Shown: positions 1 through 7,516, counted from the stretch's first letter. The stretch: 17,553 bases of DNA from a bacterium (GCA_030699625.1 JAUYLU010000070.1:1-17553), one strand, 5' to 3'. The notes: generated by a model from the sequence alone, not told the origin. Numbers and translations are program-made.

Positions 1-25
1 CGTGTCTGTCACCCACGATTACTTG

Positions 26-96
26 TTGCGGGGGGCCGATTCGAACGGCCGCCTCAAGGTTATGAGCCTTGTGACCTACCACTGGTCCACCCCGCG
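26..96 (-). tRNA. Initiator tRNA-fMet (anticodon CAT)
   Basis: The reverse strand folds into a complete 71-nt cloverleaf: acceptor CGCGGGG/CCCCGCA, D stem GACC/GGTC, anticodon stem CAAGG/CCTTG around loop CTCATAA (anticodon at 62-64), a 4-nt variable loop, and T stem GGCCG/CGGCC with loop TTCGAAT. Two features mark it as the initiator rather than elongator Met or Ile2: position 1 (C) is unpaired with position 72 (A), as transformylase recognition requires, and the D stem has A11:U24 instead of the usual Y11:R24. The anticodon stem has AGG/CCU, so only two of the three classical G:C pairs are present. No CCA is encoded; the discriminator A is followed by CAA. Partial copies of the gene lie just upstream (132-149, 174-201, 278-294). 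Confidence 0.93.
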
Positions 97-131
97 ATAT
101 GATTTTCAAGCTACTCGTTCCGGATTGCAAG

Positions 132-149
132 AGGCTCATAACCTTGAGG
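132..149 (+). repeat. Inverted copy of the tRNA-fMet anticodon arm
   Basis: These 18 nt are the exact reverse complement of 52-69, which covers most of the anticodon arm of tRNA-fMet. In a minus-strand precursor this segment would lie 5' of the tRNA and could pair with the whole anticodon arm over 18 bp. It sits between the tRNA and the truncated direct copy at 174-201. Function is unknown. Confidence 0.8.
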
Positions 150-173
150 TTATTCGCGCTATTGTCTCCTTTG

Positions 174-201
174 GACCTACCACTGGTCCACCCCGCGATA
201 T
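174..201 (-). repeat. Truncated duplicate of the tRNA-fMet 5' end
   Basis: These 28 nt are identical to 73-100, which hold the D arm, the 5' acceptor strand and 4 nt of 5' flank of tRNA-fMet, in the same orientation. A shorter third copy of 17 nt matches 84-100 and lies at 278-294. Neither copy continues into an anticodon or T arm, so neither is a functional tRNA. They may be scars of recombination or insertion at the tRNA 5' end, or remnants of tandem duplication. Confidence 0.85.
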
Positions 202-205
202 TAAT

Positions 206-233
206 AACTTACAACTGACAACTTACAACATAA
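206..233 (+). repeat. Heptamer array A, AACTTAC-like, four units
   Basis: Four consecutive 7-nt units are visible: AACTTAC (206-212), AACTGAC (213-219), AACTTAC (220-226) and AACATAA (227-233). It has the same 7-bp period and a composition similar to the arrays in the pilin region (GACAACC type), but lies between two partial tRNA copies in non-coding DNA. Confidence 0.75.
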
Positions 234-246
234 GGAACACCACTTC

Positions 247-279
247 CCTGCCTGCCGCGACGTCCGCGGCGCAGGCAGG
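247..279. repeat. GC-rich hairpin with CCTGCCTG/CAGGCAGG arms
   Basis: CCTGCCTG (247-254) followed by CCGC pairs with GCGG (266-269) and CAGGCAGG (272-279), with a 2-nt bulge and the 7-nt loop GACGTCC. The right arm runs straight into the third partial tRNA copy (278-294). There is no clean T run on either side, so an intrinsic terminator is not supported. A REP-like palindrome or RNA-processing structure is possible. Confidence 0.7.
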
Positions 280-321
280 TCCACCCCGCGATATGCTTTC
301 AATTTTCCTCTCCTCCTAAAG

Positions 322-340
322 AAAAAACGCTGAAAAGCGT
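322..340 (-). terminator. Possible short intrinsic terminator after the HEPN-like gene
   Basis: On the minus strand ACGCT-TTTC-AGCGT is followed directly by TTTTT and then CTTT, the form of a rho-independent terminator, 40 nt past the stop of the upstream gene. The stem is only 5 bp, and a good promoter lies immediately upstream (347-375), so it may instead be a 5' hairpin or attenuator of the tRNA transcript. Confidence 0.45.
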
Positions 341-346
341 GCCGAA

Positions 347-375
347 AGTATACAAAAGCAGGCGGCAAAAGGCAA
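347..375 (-). promoter_or_regulatory. Candidate sigma70-type promoter upstream of tRNA-fMet
   Basis: On the minus strand TTGCCT (370-375) is separated by exactly 17 nt from TATACT (347-352). It lies between the stop of the HEPN-like gene and the tRNA region, so it would transcribe the partial tRNA copies and tRNA-fMet. The predicted start, near 340, coincides with the small hairpin at 322-340, which makes early termination or attenuation conceivable. The other 97-321 sequence holds only the repeats listed separately. Confidence 0.45.
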
Positions 376-380
376 CCGCG

Positions 381-1013
381 CTAGATGAAATGAAATTCGC
401 GGAAGACTTCCTCGTAGAGATTGACTATGCGCCGCGCTTCGCGCTGGGAGAGGACGAACGAGCCCTCGTGGGCGATGCGGTTCCGCACCTTGTGCGCCTC
501 CCAGGCGCTCTGGATGCTCGAAAAATCCGAGGGTTCGACCGCCATGAGCCGCTCGCCCAAATTCTCGCCGCGGAAGCCCATGCGCCGCACCATGTCGTCG
601 AGCATGTTGTCGGCCTCGAGGACGGCGAGCTTCCAATCGGAGGGATTCGCGGAATTGACGCGCTCCTCTACGACGGGCCAGCGGTCGTCCTTCGGCGTCG
701 CTTCGGGCGGCGTCGCCACGATGCGGCTGAGCTCGCGCTCCTCTTCTTTCCGGAGCTCATAGAGGCGTATCGAGCAGTAGATGATGACGGTGATGAAGAA
801 AATGGCGAAGATGGAAAGCACGCCCTTCAGCGTGAAAAGGAAGGGGGAGATGCCGGCGGCGGCGCCCGAAAGCTCCTCCGCTCCGCCGGGAAGCCCGCCG
901 CCAAAGAGATAATGGTCGGCTACCCTGTACAGCCACTCCCAAAATTCGTAGACCTGGAGAAAAAGGTAGTCTACGTTCAAAAAACGCGGCTCGAACGGTT
1001 TTTCGAATTGCAT
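381..1013 (-). CDS. Single-pass membrane protein with C-terminal HEPN/DUF4145-like domain
   Basis: A 210-residue protein. An N-terminal segment rich in aromatic residues (1-55) precedes one strong membrane helix (about 60-83), a charged juxtamembrane helix (about 84-97), a Pro-rich linker, and a mostly helical C-terminal domain (about 125-210). That domain contains R177-N-R-I-A-H182, which matches the R-x4-6-H signature of HEPN RNases, in the position expected between a helix bearing AVLEADNMLDDMV and a final helix. HEPN or DUF4145-like domains often act as RNases in toxin or defence contexts or as binding modules. Here the protein follows gatA by 28 nt, has no recognisable antitoxin partner, and may be a conserved CPR membrane protein of unknown role. 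The fold assignment is motif-based inference. ATG at 1013 is preceded by a weak AAGAAG. Confidence 0.75.
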   Translation of the reverse strand: MQFEKPFEPRFLNVDYLFLQVYEFWEWLYRVADHYLFGGGLPGGAEELSGAAAGISPFLFTLKGVLSIFAIFFITVIIYCSIRLYELRKEEERELSRIVATPPEATPKDDRWPVVEERVNSANPSDWKLAVLEADNMLDDMVRRMGFRGENLGERLMAVEPSDFSSIQSAWEAHKVRNRIAHEGSFVLSQREARRIVNLYEEVFREFHFI

Positions 1014-1028
1014 CGCTTCTTATTGAAA

Positions 1029-1034
1029 AGTATA
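1029..1034 (-). promoter_or_regulatory. Candidate -10 box for the HEPN-like gene
   Basis: TATACT on the minus strand lies in the 28-nt gap between the gatA stop and the next ATG, 16 nt before that ATG. The hexamer 17 nt upstream (GTTCGA) is a poor -35, so this call is weak. It would give a very short 5' UTR. Confidence 0.3.
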
Positions 1035-1041
1035 CAACGGT

Positions 1042-2454
1042 TTACCGTTCCTCGAACGCCTTGCCGATATCAAAAAGGGCGCGGTCGGCGCGGTAGGGCG
1101 CGATGAGCTGGAGCGAGAGCGGGAGCCCCTCCGCGCTTTTCCCGGACGGGACGGAGAGGGCGGGGAGGCCCGCGAGGTTTGCCGGCACGGTGAAGATGTC
1201 CTCGAGATACATCGAGAGCGGGTCTTTGGCCTTTTCCCCTATCATGAACGCGGGGCTCGGCGTCGTCGGCGTGGCGATGGCGTCGACGTGCCTAAACGCC
1301 TCTTCGAAATCGCGCTTGATGCGCCCGCGGGCGCCCATGGCCTTCCCATAATAGGCGTCGTAATAGCCCGCCGAGAGCACGTAGGTGCCGAGCAGGATGC
1401 GGCGGCGCGTCTCTTTGCCGAACCCCTCGCCCCTCGTCTTCATATAGGTCGCGAGCAAATCGCCGCCTTTTACGCGCTCGCCGTAGCGGACGCCGTCGTA
1501 GCGCGCGAGGTTCGCCGAAACTTCGGCGGGCATGATGATGTAGTAGGCGGCAAGCGCGTACCGCGCGTGCGGAAGCTCGATCTCCTTTATTGAAAATCCT
1601 TTCGCCTCGAGCCGCCCGAGCGACTCTTTGAAATTCGAGAGCGTTCCCTTGTCCACTCCCTCGCTCTCGACGAAGGCCTTCGGCACGCCGATGGCTTTCG
1701 TTTTTCCTCCGGCGCGCGCCCGCATCGCGTCGGGAAGCGAGGTGCTGTCGAAAGAATCGTGCCTCGCGATGACGTCGAAGATCGTCTCCGCGTCCTCGAC
1801 GGTCTTCGCGAAAGGCCCTATCTGGTCGAGCGAGCTTCCCATGGCCATGAGCCCGAACCGCGAGACCATGCCGTAGGTGGGCTTCATGCCGACCACGCCG
1901 CAGAACGCGGCGGGCTGCCTGATGGAGCCGCCGGTGTCGGAGCCGAGCGCCCCGAGGGCGCCGCCCATGGCGACTGCGGCGGCCGAACCGCCCGACGAAC
2001 CGCCGGCCACGCGGGCGGGGTCATGCGGGTTCTTCGTCACGCCGAACGCGGAGTTCACGGTGGACGAGCCCATGGCAAATTCGTCCATGTTGGTGCGGCC
2101 GAGCACGATCGCTCCCGCCTCTTTCAGGAGCTTCACGGCCGTGGCGTCGTACGTGGCCCGGTAGCCCGAGAGGATTTTCGAGGCGGCGCTCGCGACCTTC
2201 CCCTTCGAAAGGATATTGTCCTTGAGAGCGAGCGGGATGCCAGCAAGCGGGCCCGCCGTCCTCGTCTTGAGCTTCCTGTCCGCCTCCTTCGCGGCGGCGC
2301 GGGCGTCGTCGAACACTTCGAGGTAGGCGTTCAGTTCGCCGTTTTTCTTTTCCACTTCCTTGAGGCACGCCTCGGTGAGCTCGAGCGCGGAGAGCTCTCC
2401 CCCCGCGAGAAGCTCCCGGGCGTGCCGTATGGTGAGCATGCCAAGGTCGTTCAT
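1042..2454 (-). CDS. gatA: Asp-tRNA(Asn)/Glu-tRNA(Gln) amidotransferase subunit A
   Basis: A 470-residue amidase-signature protein. The Ser-cisSer-Lys catalytic triad is visible: K78 in ALKDN, S153 in the GGSSGGSAAA block (151-160) and S177 in GSDTGGSIRQP (171-181). GatA frees ammonia from glutamine and channels it to GatB, which amidates Glu-tRNA(Gln) or Asp-tRNA(Asn). Full family length. The ATG overlaps the gatC stop as ATGA (2451-2454), so translation is coupled to gatC. gatB is not in the window and must lie elsewhere. Other amidases are possible on sequence alone, but pairing with gatC makes GatA secure. Confidence 0.96.
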   Translation of the reverse strand: MNDLGMLTIRHARELLAGGELSALELTEACLKEVEKKNGELNAYLEVFDDARAAAKEADRKLKTRTAGPLAGIPLALKDNILSKGKVASAASKILSGYRATYDATAVKLLKEAGAIVLGRTNMDEFAMGSSTVNSAFGVTKNPHDPARVAGGSSGGSAAAVAMGGALGALGSDTGGSIRQPAAFCGVVGMKPTYGMVSRFGLMAMGSSLDQIGPFAKTVEDAETIFDVIARHDSFDSTSLPDAMRARAGGKTKAIGVPKAFVESEGVDKGTLSNFKESLGRLEAKGFSIKEIELPHARYALAAYYIIMPAEVSANLARYDGVRYGERVKGGDLLATYMKTRGEGFGKETRRRILLGTYVLSAGYYDAYYGKAMGARGRIKRDFEEAFRHVDAIATPTTPSPAFMIGEKAKDPLSMYLEDIFTVPANLAGLPALSVPSGKSAEGLPLSLQLIAPYRADRALFDIGKAFEER

Positions 2455-2729
2455 AGCACTTGGTCCACTTTGATGTAATCGCCTTCCCGCTCGGGCGCTC
2501 CGGCGAGCAGCTCTTCCGACGTGGCGAGCGGGCGCTTGTACGGCACGTCGTCGCGCATGACATTCCGAAGTTCTCCTGCCGCGTGCGGAGGTTCGGCGTC
2601 CGCAAGTTCCCGGATTTCGCCCACGTAGCCCAAAATCGACTTGAGGTCTTCGAGAAGCCCTTTCTTTTCTTCGTCGGAAATCTCGATGCGCGAGAGCGCG
2701 GCGAGCCGTTCGATATCCTCCTTCTTCAT
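2451..2729 (-). CDS. gatC: Asp/Glu-tRNA amidotransferase subunit C
   Basis: A 92-residue protein from the ATG at 2729 (MKKEDIERLAALSRIEISDEE), typical in length and start for GatC, the small subunit that wraps around and stabilises GatA-GatB. An in-frame ATG at 2750 would add seven residues. The shorter start is preferred because it aligns with the family and because the motif CTTCTAATGGG abuts this ATG exactly as related motifs abut the pilB and pilM starts. The last bases overlap gatA by ATGA. Upstream lies the 111-bp inverted-repeat element. No canonical Shine-Dalgarno sequence is seen. Confidence 0.92.
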   Translation of the reverse strand: MKKEDIERLAALSRIEISDEEKKGLLEDLKSILGYVGEIRELADAEPPHAAGELRNVMRDDVPYKRPLATSEELLAGAPEREGDYIKVDQVL

Positions 2730-2839
2730 CCCATTAGAAGTTCGGTGCATACAGTACTTTTACCATTAAAGAAGCCGCGAGGCGACTTCGCATGGAAACC
2801 TTCAGTATGAAACAAGTTCTCGGTGAGCTTCTAACGGGA
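2729..2839. repeat. 111-bp inverted-repeat element upstream of gatC
   Basis: The left arm TCCCATTAGAAGTTC (2729-2743) and right arm GAGCTTCTAACGGGA (2825-2839) are inverted copies with two mismatches, one a G:U pair in RNA. Transcribed toward gatC, the 3' arm ends on the A of the gatC ATG. The element is flanked by TTCA on both sides (2725-2728 and 2840-2843), which could be a 4-bp target duplication or chance. The interior has no clear promoter or ORF. The remaining gap to the ligA stop (2840-2863) holds nothing recognisable. Confidence 0.7.
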
Positions 2840-2863
2840 TTCATGCGGGTCATCGTAGCAGAA

Positions 2864-4885
<2,022 letters not shown>

Positions 4886-4888
4886 TTA

Positions 4889-4894
4889 CCCTCC
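4889..4894 (-). promoter_or_regulatory. Strong ligA ribosome-binding site inside an inverted-repeat arm
   Basis: The minus strand reads TTTAGGAGGGTAAACTATG. AGGAGG is a perfect Shine-Dalgarno at good spacing. The same bases form the 3' arm of a 15-bp perfect inverted repeat, whose 5' arm (CCCTCCTAAATTTTT on the minus strand, 4981-4995) would fully base-pair with and hide the site in any transcript reading through from the pilin genes. Confidence 0.8.
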
Positions 4895-4914
4895 TAAATT
4901 TTTAGAATAAATAG

Positions 4915-4943
4915 ATTCTATCGGTAGTCGTGGTTTTATCCAA
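4915..4943 (-). promoter_or_regulatory. Candidate ligA promoter
   Basis: On the minus strand TTGGAT (4938-4943) is followed after 17 nt by TAGAAT (4915-4920). The predicted start near 4908 would produce an mRNA with the ribosome-binding site but without the upstream pairing arm at 4981-4995. Confidence 0.4.
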
Positions 4944-4995
4944 TACATCCCGGGAAAGTGCAATTTTGCAATAAATGGTGAAAAATTTAGGAGGG

Positions 4996-5529
4996 CTAGT
5001 ACACGATGCGGATGGCGCGCTCGACGCGGCGCGGGTCCGCGGTATTGCACGTATTGAACCCTTCCGACTCGATCTTGGTGCTTTCGCCGAACTTGGCGAC
5101 CGTCACGATGACGCAGTGGGTCGCGGTATCGATGTCGAAGGTGGTGGTGGCGGCGCTCCCCGTGCGCACCACCGAATCGAACGGCATGATGGAGACGCCG
5201 CCGCAGGAGGCCGCCCCGCCGTAGAGGGCGCTGTCGCTCGAGGTCGGGAAAATGCCTTGCTTCGCGTCCCAGAAGAGCGCGCATTCGGCGCCGCTGTCGG
5301 CGGCATAGAAGGCAAACTGGGATTCCCGCCCCGACGAGGCGAGGATAGACTGCTTCAGGATGAGATTGAACACGGCAAGGCCGATGGCGAGGAGGATGCC
5401 CGAGAGAAGGACGGCGAACGGCAGGATGAAACCGCGGGCAGGCGTTAGGCTATAGGAATTAGGCTTTAGGTTTCGCCCCTGTTTTACCAAATTGCTTTTA
5501 TTTCCTATTAATTTTATATTTTTGCTCAT
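4996..5529 (-). CDS. GspK/PilX-like minor pilin
   Basis: A 177-residue prepilin. A long leader (1-33) ends in ARG|F34, the predicted PilD cleavage site, followed by a hydrophobic helix (34-58) and the segment FYAADSGAECALFW, which I associate with CPR PilX-like pilins. The mature protein lacks Glu at +5 (FILPF), a feature of GspK-type tip subunits. It is the last of four minor pilins (H-, J-, I-, K-like), so the set probably forms the fibre-tip initiation complex. The leader residues NLKPNSYSLTP are translated directly from a heptamer array (5436-5470). A second array of opposite sense lies just before the ATG, so the start region could fold on itself. No classical Shine-Dalgarno is seen apart from AGG/GGGG within that array. 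Confidence 0.82.
   Translation of the reverse strand: MSKNIKLIGNKSNLVKQGRNLKPNSYSLTPARGFILPFAVLLSGILLAIGLAVFNLILKQSILASSGRESQFAFYAADSGAECALFWDAKQGIFPTSSDSALYGGAASCGGVSIMPFDSVVRTGSAATTTFDIDTATHCVIVTVAKFGESTKIESEGFNTCNTADPRRVERAIRIVY
5436..5470 (+). repeat. Heptamer array B (NNNNAGG x5) inside the GspK-like leader
   Basis: Five exact 7-nt units ending in AGG: GGGCAGG, CGTTAGG, CTATAGG, AATTAGG, CTTTAGG. The array is coding on the opposite strand and supplies leader residues up to the prepilin cleavage site. Confidence 0.85.
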
Positions 5530-5538
5530 TTTTTATTC

Positions 5539-5573
5539 CCTAACCCCTAGCGCCTAATTTCCTAATTCCTGCC
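5539..5573 (+). repeat. Heptamer array C (CCTANNN) just upstream of the GspK-like gene
   Basis: CCTA or CCTG repeats start at 5539, 5546, 5553, 5561 and 5568 (spacing 7, 7, 8, 7). The array occupies the 46-nt gap between the GspI-like stop and the GspK-like ATG. Its sense is opposite to array B; GGAATTAGG here, read on the minus strand, is exactly complementary to CCTAATTCC in array B. Confidence 0.82.
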
Positions 5574-5575
5574 CG

Positions 5576-6202
5576 TTATTGCCAGTTGAAGACCGACTCC
5601 TTGAGAACGAAGCTCTTGGTGAGCGTCCCGTTCGCCCACAGCATCTCGACCTCGATGCGCAGTTCGTTCGCGTTCGGATCGCCCGACGGCTCGTAATACA
5701 TTTTAATGGTGCGGCGGAACGGCGTCTCGTTCCCGTCCTGGTAATTGTAGAGGCCGGCGCTGTCCTGCCGGAGATATTCGCAGGTCGACCCGCATGCCGC
5801 GATGGTGTTCCATTTCGCATCGATACTGCAGCCGTTCGGGTTGTTGGCGACGAGACAGTCGCGGATGCCCGGCGGATTCGAAGTGCCGGGGTTCGCCTTG
5901 AAGGTGGCCCACGTCGAGCCGGCGAGCGTCACGTTGTCGCGCTTGCTCCGGATGAACTCGATGGCCTCCTGGGCGAGATAGAAGGCGGTGACCTGGTCTC
6001 TCGTATAGTTCGCAAAGAAGAACCCCTTCGCCACGATGGAGAGCGGGCCGACGATGGCGGTGATGAGCACGAAGGTGGCCACGAGCGTCTCGATGAGGGT
6101 GAAGCCCCGAGACGACCGACAACCAACAACTGACAACTGTGCACCGGAACCCGGGACATTATCGTTGTTCGTCGTGGGTTGTGTGTTGTCAGTTTTCATC
6201 AT
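5576..6202 (-). CDS. GspI/PilV-like minor pilin
   Basis: A 208-residue prepilin. The ATG at 6202 overlaps the stop of the preceding pilin (ATGA), so translation is coupled; a second ATG follows at 6199. A 33-residue leader ends SSRG|F34TLIE, with Glu at +5, followed by a hydrophobic helix and YLAQEAIEFIRSKRDN, characteristic of GspI/PilV-type minor pilins. Several Cys residues in the C-terminal domain may form disulfides. The leader is almost entirely encoded by an 87-bp cassette of opposed heptamer repeats (6111-6197) that also forms the leader of the GspH-like pilin. An upstream extension of this reading frame to 6553 runs through the GspJ-like gene in the wrong frame and is not credible. 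Confidence 0.87.
   Translation of the reverse strand: MMKTDNTQPTTNNDNVPGSGAQLSVVGCRSSRGFTLIETLVATFVLITAIVGPLSIVAKGFFFANYTRDQVTAFYLAQEAIEFIRSKRDNVTLAGSTWATFKANPGTSNPPGIRDCLVANNPNGCSIDAKWNTIAACGSTCEYLRQDSAGLYNYQDGNETPFRRTIKMYYEPSGDPNANELRIEVEMLWANGTLTKSFVLKESVFNWQ
6111..6197. repeat. 87-bp leader cassette D (opposed heptamer arrays)
   Basis: On the plus strand there are four GACAACC-like heptamers (6111-6138), a 24-nt loop with CCCGGG (6139-6162) and five NGTTGTN-like heptamers (6163-6197), giving a hairpin with a quasi-complementary stem. Same length and architecture as 7428-7514; the five-heptamer arms of the two copies match at 32 of 35 bases. It is translated in full as the prepilin leader. 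Confidence 0.88.
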
Positions 6203-6786
6203 GAGTCGAGGCGGCGCTGGGAAACTCCCGTCTGTATCGTGAACGTCGAGACGGTCCCCTTGAACGAGGCGGTTCCCGAGACCGAAATGGTGACCCGCGG
6301 CTGCTTCCCGTCGCCCGCCGCCGTGCCGGTCACGTAAAACGCGAGGGAGGTGATGGTAAGCTCTTCCGAGGTAAGGGGAAGGAAGCTCCCCGCGCCGCCC
6401 GAGGCAAGCGAGCGCTCGATCCGCCCGCCGGAGAGCCGATAGACGATCTGGTCGTCTGGATCCGAGGCGCTTCCTTTGTACCCCTCGAAGGCGATGGTAT
6501 TCTCGCCCGCCGGGCAATCGGCGGGCGAGGTGTACGCGCCCGTCGCTCCGCAATGGTACACCGTCCCCATGCGGAGATTCCTCGCCATGTTCTCCATGGC
6601 GAAATTAAGGTTGTCCATGACGGTGCGGGAGAGCTGGGCCCGCTTATTGGAATCGTTGATGGAGATGACCGCGCCGACGGCGACGAGCATGACGATGGAG
6701 AAGAGCGCCGTCGCCACCATTATCTCGACGAGCGTGAGGCCCCCTTGGGTAGTTTTCAGTCTGTAGTTTTTAGTTTTTAGTTCCAT
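6199..6786 (-). CDS. GspJ/PilW-like minor pilin
   Basis: A 195-residue prepilin with a 16-residue leader ending TQGG|L17, then L-T-L-V-E21 (Glu at +5) and a hydrophobic helix to about residue 42. The following SNKRAQLSRTVMDNLNFAMENMARNLRMG fits GspJ/PilW N-terminal helices, with an extracellular beta domain to the C-terminus. It is the second of the four minor pilins after pilD and is probably part of the tip complex. Leader residues ELKTKNYRLKTT come from heptamer array F. Upstream is a purine-rich array giving several GGAG ribosome-binding sites; GGAG about 8 nt before the ATG is well placed. Confidence 0.85.
   Translation of the reverse strand: MELKTKNYRLKTTQGGLTLVEIMVATALFSIVMLVAVGAVISINDSNKRAQLSRTVMDNLNFAMENMARNLRMGTVYHCGATGAYTSPADCPAGENTIAFEGYKGSASDPDDQIVYRLSGGRIERSLASGGAGSFLPLTSEELTITSLAFYVTGTAAGDGKQPRVTISVSGTASFKGTVSTFTIQTGVSQRRLDS
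6748..6782 (+). repeat. Heptamer array F (NNNAGTY x5) in the GspJ-like leader
   Basis: Five exact units: GGTAGTT, TTCAGTC, TGTAGTT, TTTAGTT, TTTAGTT. They are coding on the minus strand as the leader peptide, ending two bases before the start codon. Confidence 0.85.
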
Positions 6787-6788
6787 TT

Positions 6789-6830
6789 CCTAACTCCTTG
6801 CTCCTGCCTCATTACTCCTCTCTCCTGATT
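6789..6830 (+). repeat. Heptamer array G (CCTNNCT x6), multiple Shine-Dalgarno-like sites
   Basis: Six exact 7-nt units: CCTAACT, CCTTGCT, CCTGCCT, CATTACT, CCTCTCT, CCTGATT. On the minus strand they read as repeated AGGAG, giving tandem ribosome-binding sites before the GspJ-like ATG (6786). The array fills the entire gap back to the stop of the GspH-like gene. Confidence 0.85.
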
Positions 6831-7516
6831 CATTCTATGGAGATCTGTCCGGTGCTCCAGACCACCACCGTCTTATATAAATCCTTCTGAGGAGGCTCGA
6901 CCGATATTTCCGCCTTTTGGTACGTGACGTCGGGCCCCGCCCCGTAGGTGCCGAGGATGTTCGCGTCGGGGTCGGGGCGGACGAAGGAAATGTTGAGATA
7001 GTCGAGCGGCCCTTCTCCCGCGGAAGGACTGGTGCAGTCACGCTGGCCGTTCGGCCGCACGGCGCAGATTTTCCGGAGCGAGTCCCCGCTCGCGATGGCC
7101 ACCTTCTCGAGGCACTCGGGCGACGACGAGCAGCTCCCGCTCACGTCGTACTTCTTGTTGTTGTTCGTGTCGGTGTAGAGGATGAACGAAAAAAGGTCGG
7201 CGCTCGTGAAGTAGACGCCGTATCCCGGGAACGCGCCCGAACCCGCGGTGGTCTCCTTGACCGAGAGGCCGTACACCTGCGCCTGCCTCACCTCGAGCGC
7301 CATGAGATGCGCGAGGTTCTGGATGGAGACCTTGTGGTTGAAGCCGGGATAGTTCGCGAGCACCATGGCGGAGATGAGCCCGAAGATGCCGATGACCACG
7401 AGAAGCTCGATGAGCGAAAAACCCCGAGACAACCGACAACCGACAACCGACAACCGTGCAGCGGAGCCCGGGCTATTGCCGTTGTTCGTTGTGGGTTGCA
7501 TGTTGTCAGTTTTCAC
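6830..7516 (-). CDS. GspH/FimT-like minor pilin
   Basis: A 228-residue prepilin from a GTG at 7516 that overlaps the pilD stop (GTGA), implying coupled translation; an ATG at 7501 is the alternative. The leader ends LSRG|F33SLIE with Glu at +5, followed by LLVVIGIFGLISAMVLANYPGF, matching FimT/GspH-type pilins. The C-terminal domain has four Cys (including CSSSPEC). Leader residues KTDNMQPTTNN to SVVGCR are encoded by the 87-bp cassette at 7428-7514, nearly the same as in the GspI-like pilin. A much longer reading frame to 8353 merely runs antisense-like through pilD in another frame and is rejected. Confidence 0.86.
   Translation of the reverse strand: MKTDNMQPTTNNGNSPGSAARLSVVGCRLSRGFSLIELLVVIGIFGLISAMVLANYPGFNHKVSIQNLAHLMALEVRQAQVYGLSVKETTAGSGAFPGYGVYFTSADLFSFILYTDTNNNKKYDVSGSCSSSPECLEKVAIASGDSLRKICAVRPNGQRDCTSPSAGEGPLDYLNISFVRPDPDANILGTYGAGPDVTYQKAEISVEPPQKDLYKTVVVWSTGQISIE
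7428..7514. repeat. 87-bp leader cassette E (opposed heptamer arrays)
   Basis: Four perfect GACAACC units (7428-7455), a 24-nt loop with CCCGGGC (7456-7479), then CGTTGTT, CGTTGTG, GGTTGCA, TGTTGTC, AGTTTTC (7480-7514). Same length, order and loop as the copy at 6111-6197. It runs from the coupled stop/start overlap of pilD and the GspH-like gene to just before the prepilin SRGF. Confidence 0.9.

Larger units (their letters stand above)
4889..4995. repeat. 107-bp inverted-repeat element between pilin operon and ligA
   Basis: CCCTCCTAAATTTTT (4889-4903) and AAAAATTTAGGAGGG (4981-4995) are perfect 15-bp inverted repeats. The element fills the whole intergenic gap, from the base next to the GspK-like pilin stop (4996) to 6 nt before the ligA ATG. 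Its size matches the other three elements (103-111 bp), although the arm sequence differs and instead resembles the palindrome inside comF (shared CCTAAATTTT). Confidence 0.85.

Noticed and set aside
381..1013. HEPN-MNT type toxin-antitoxin pair
   Set aside because: No MNT nucleotidyltransferase or other small partner gene is adjacent; neighbours are gatA and tRNA-fMet.
339..1106. A 255-residue plus-strand frame
   Set aside because: Antisense to the HEPN-like gene, whose membrane helix, domain layout and placement after gatA are better supported.
2725..2843. Element 1 as a proven transposable MITE because of TTCA on both sides
   Set aside because: The flanks of the other two elements show no 4-bp duplication and no transposase is seen, so four matching bases may be chance.
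7428..7514. CRISPR-like array
   Set aside because: Units are 7 bp with no spacers, and the array is translated as a pilin leader; no cas genes are present.
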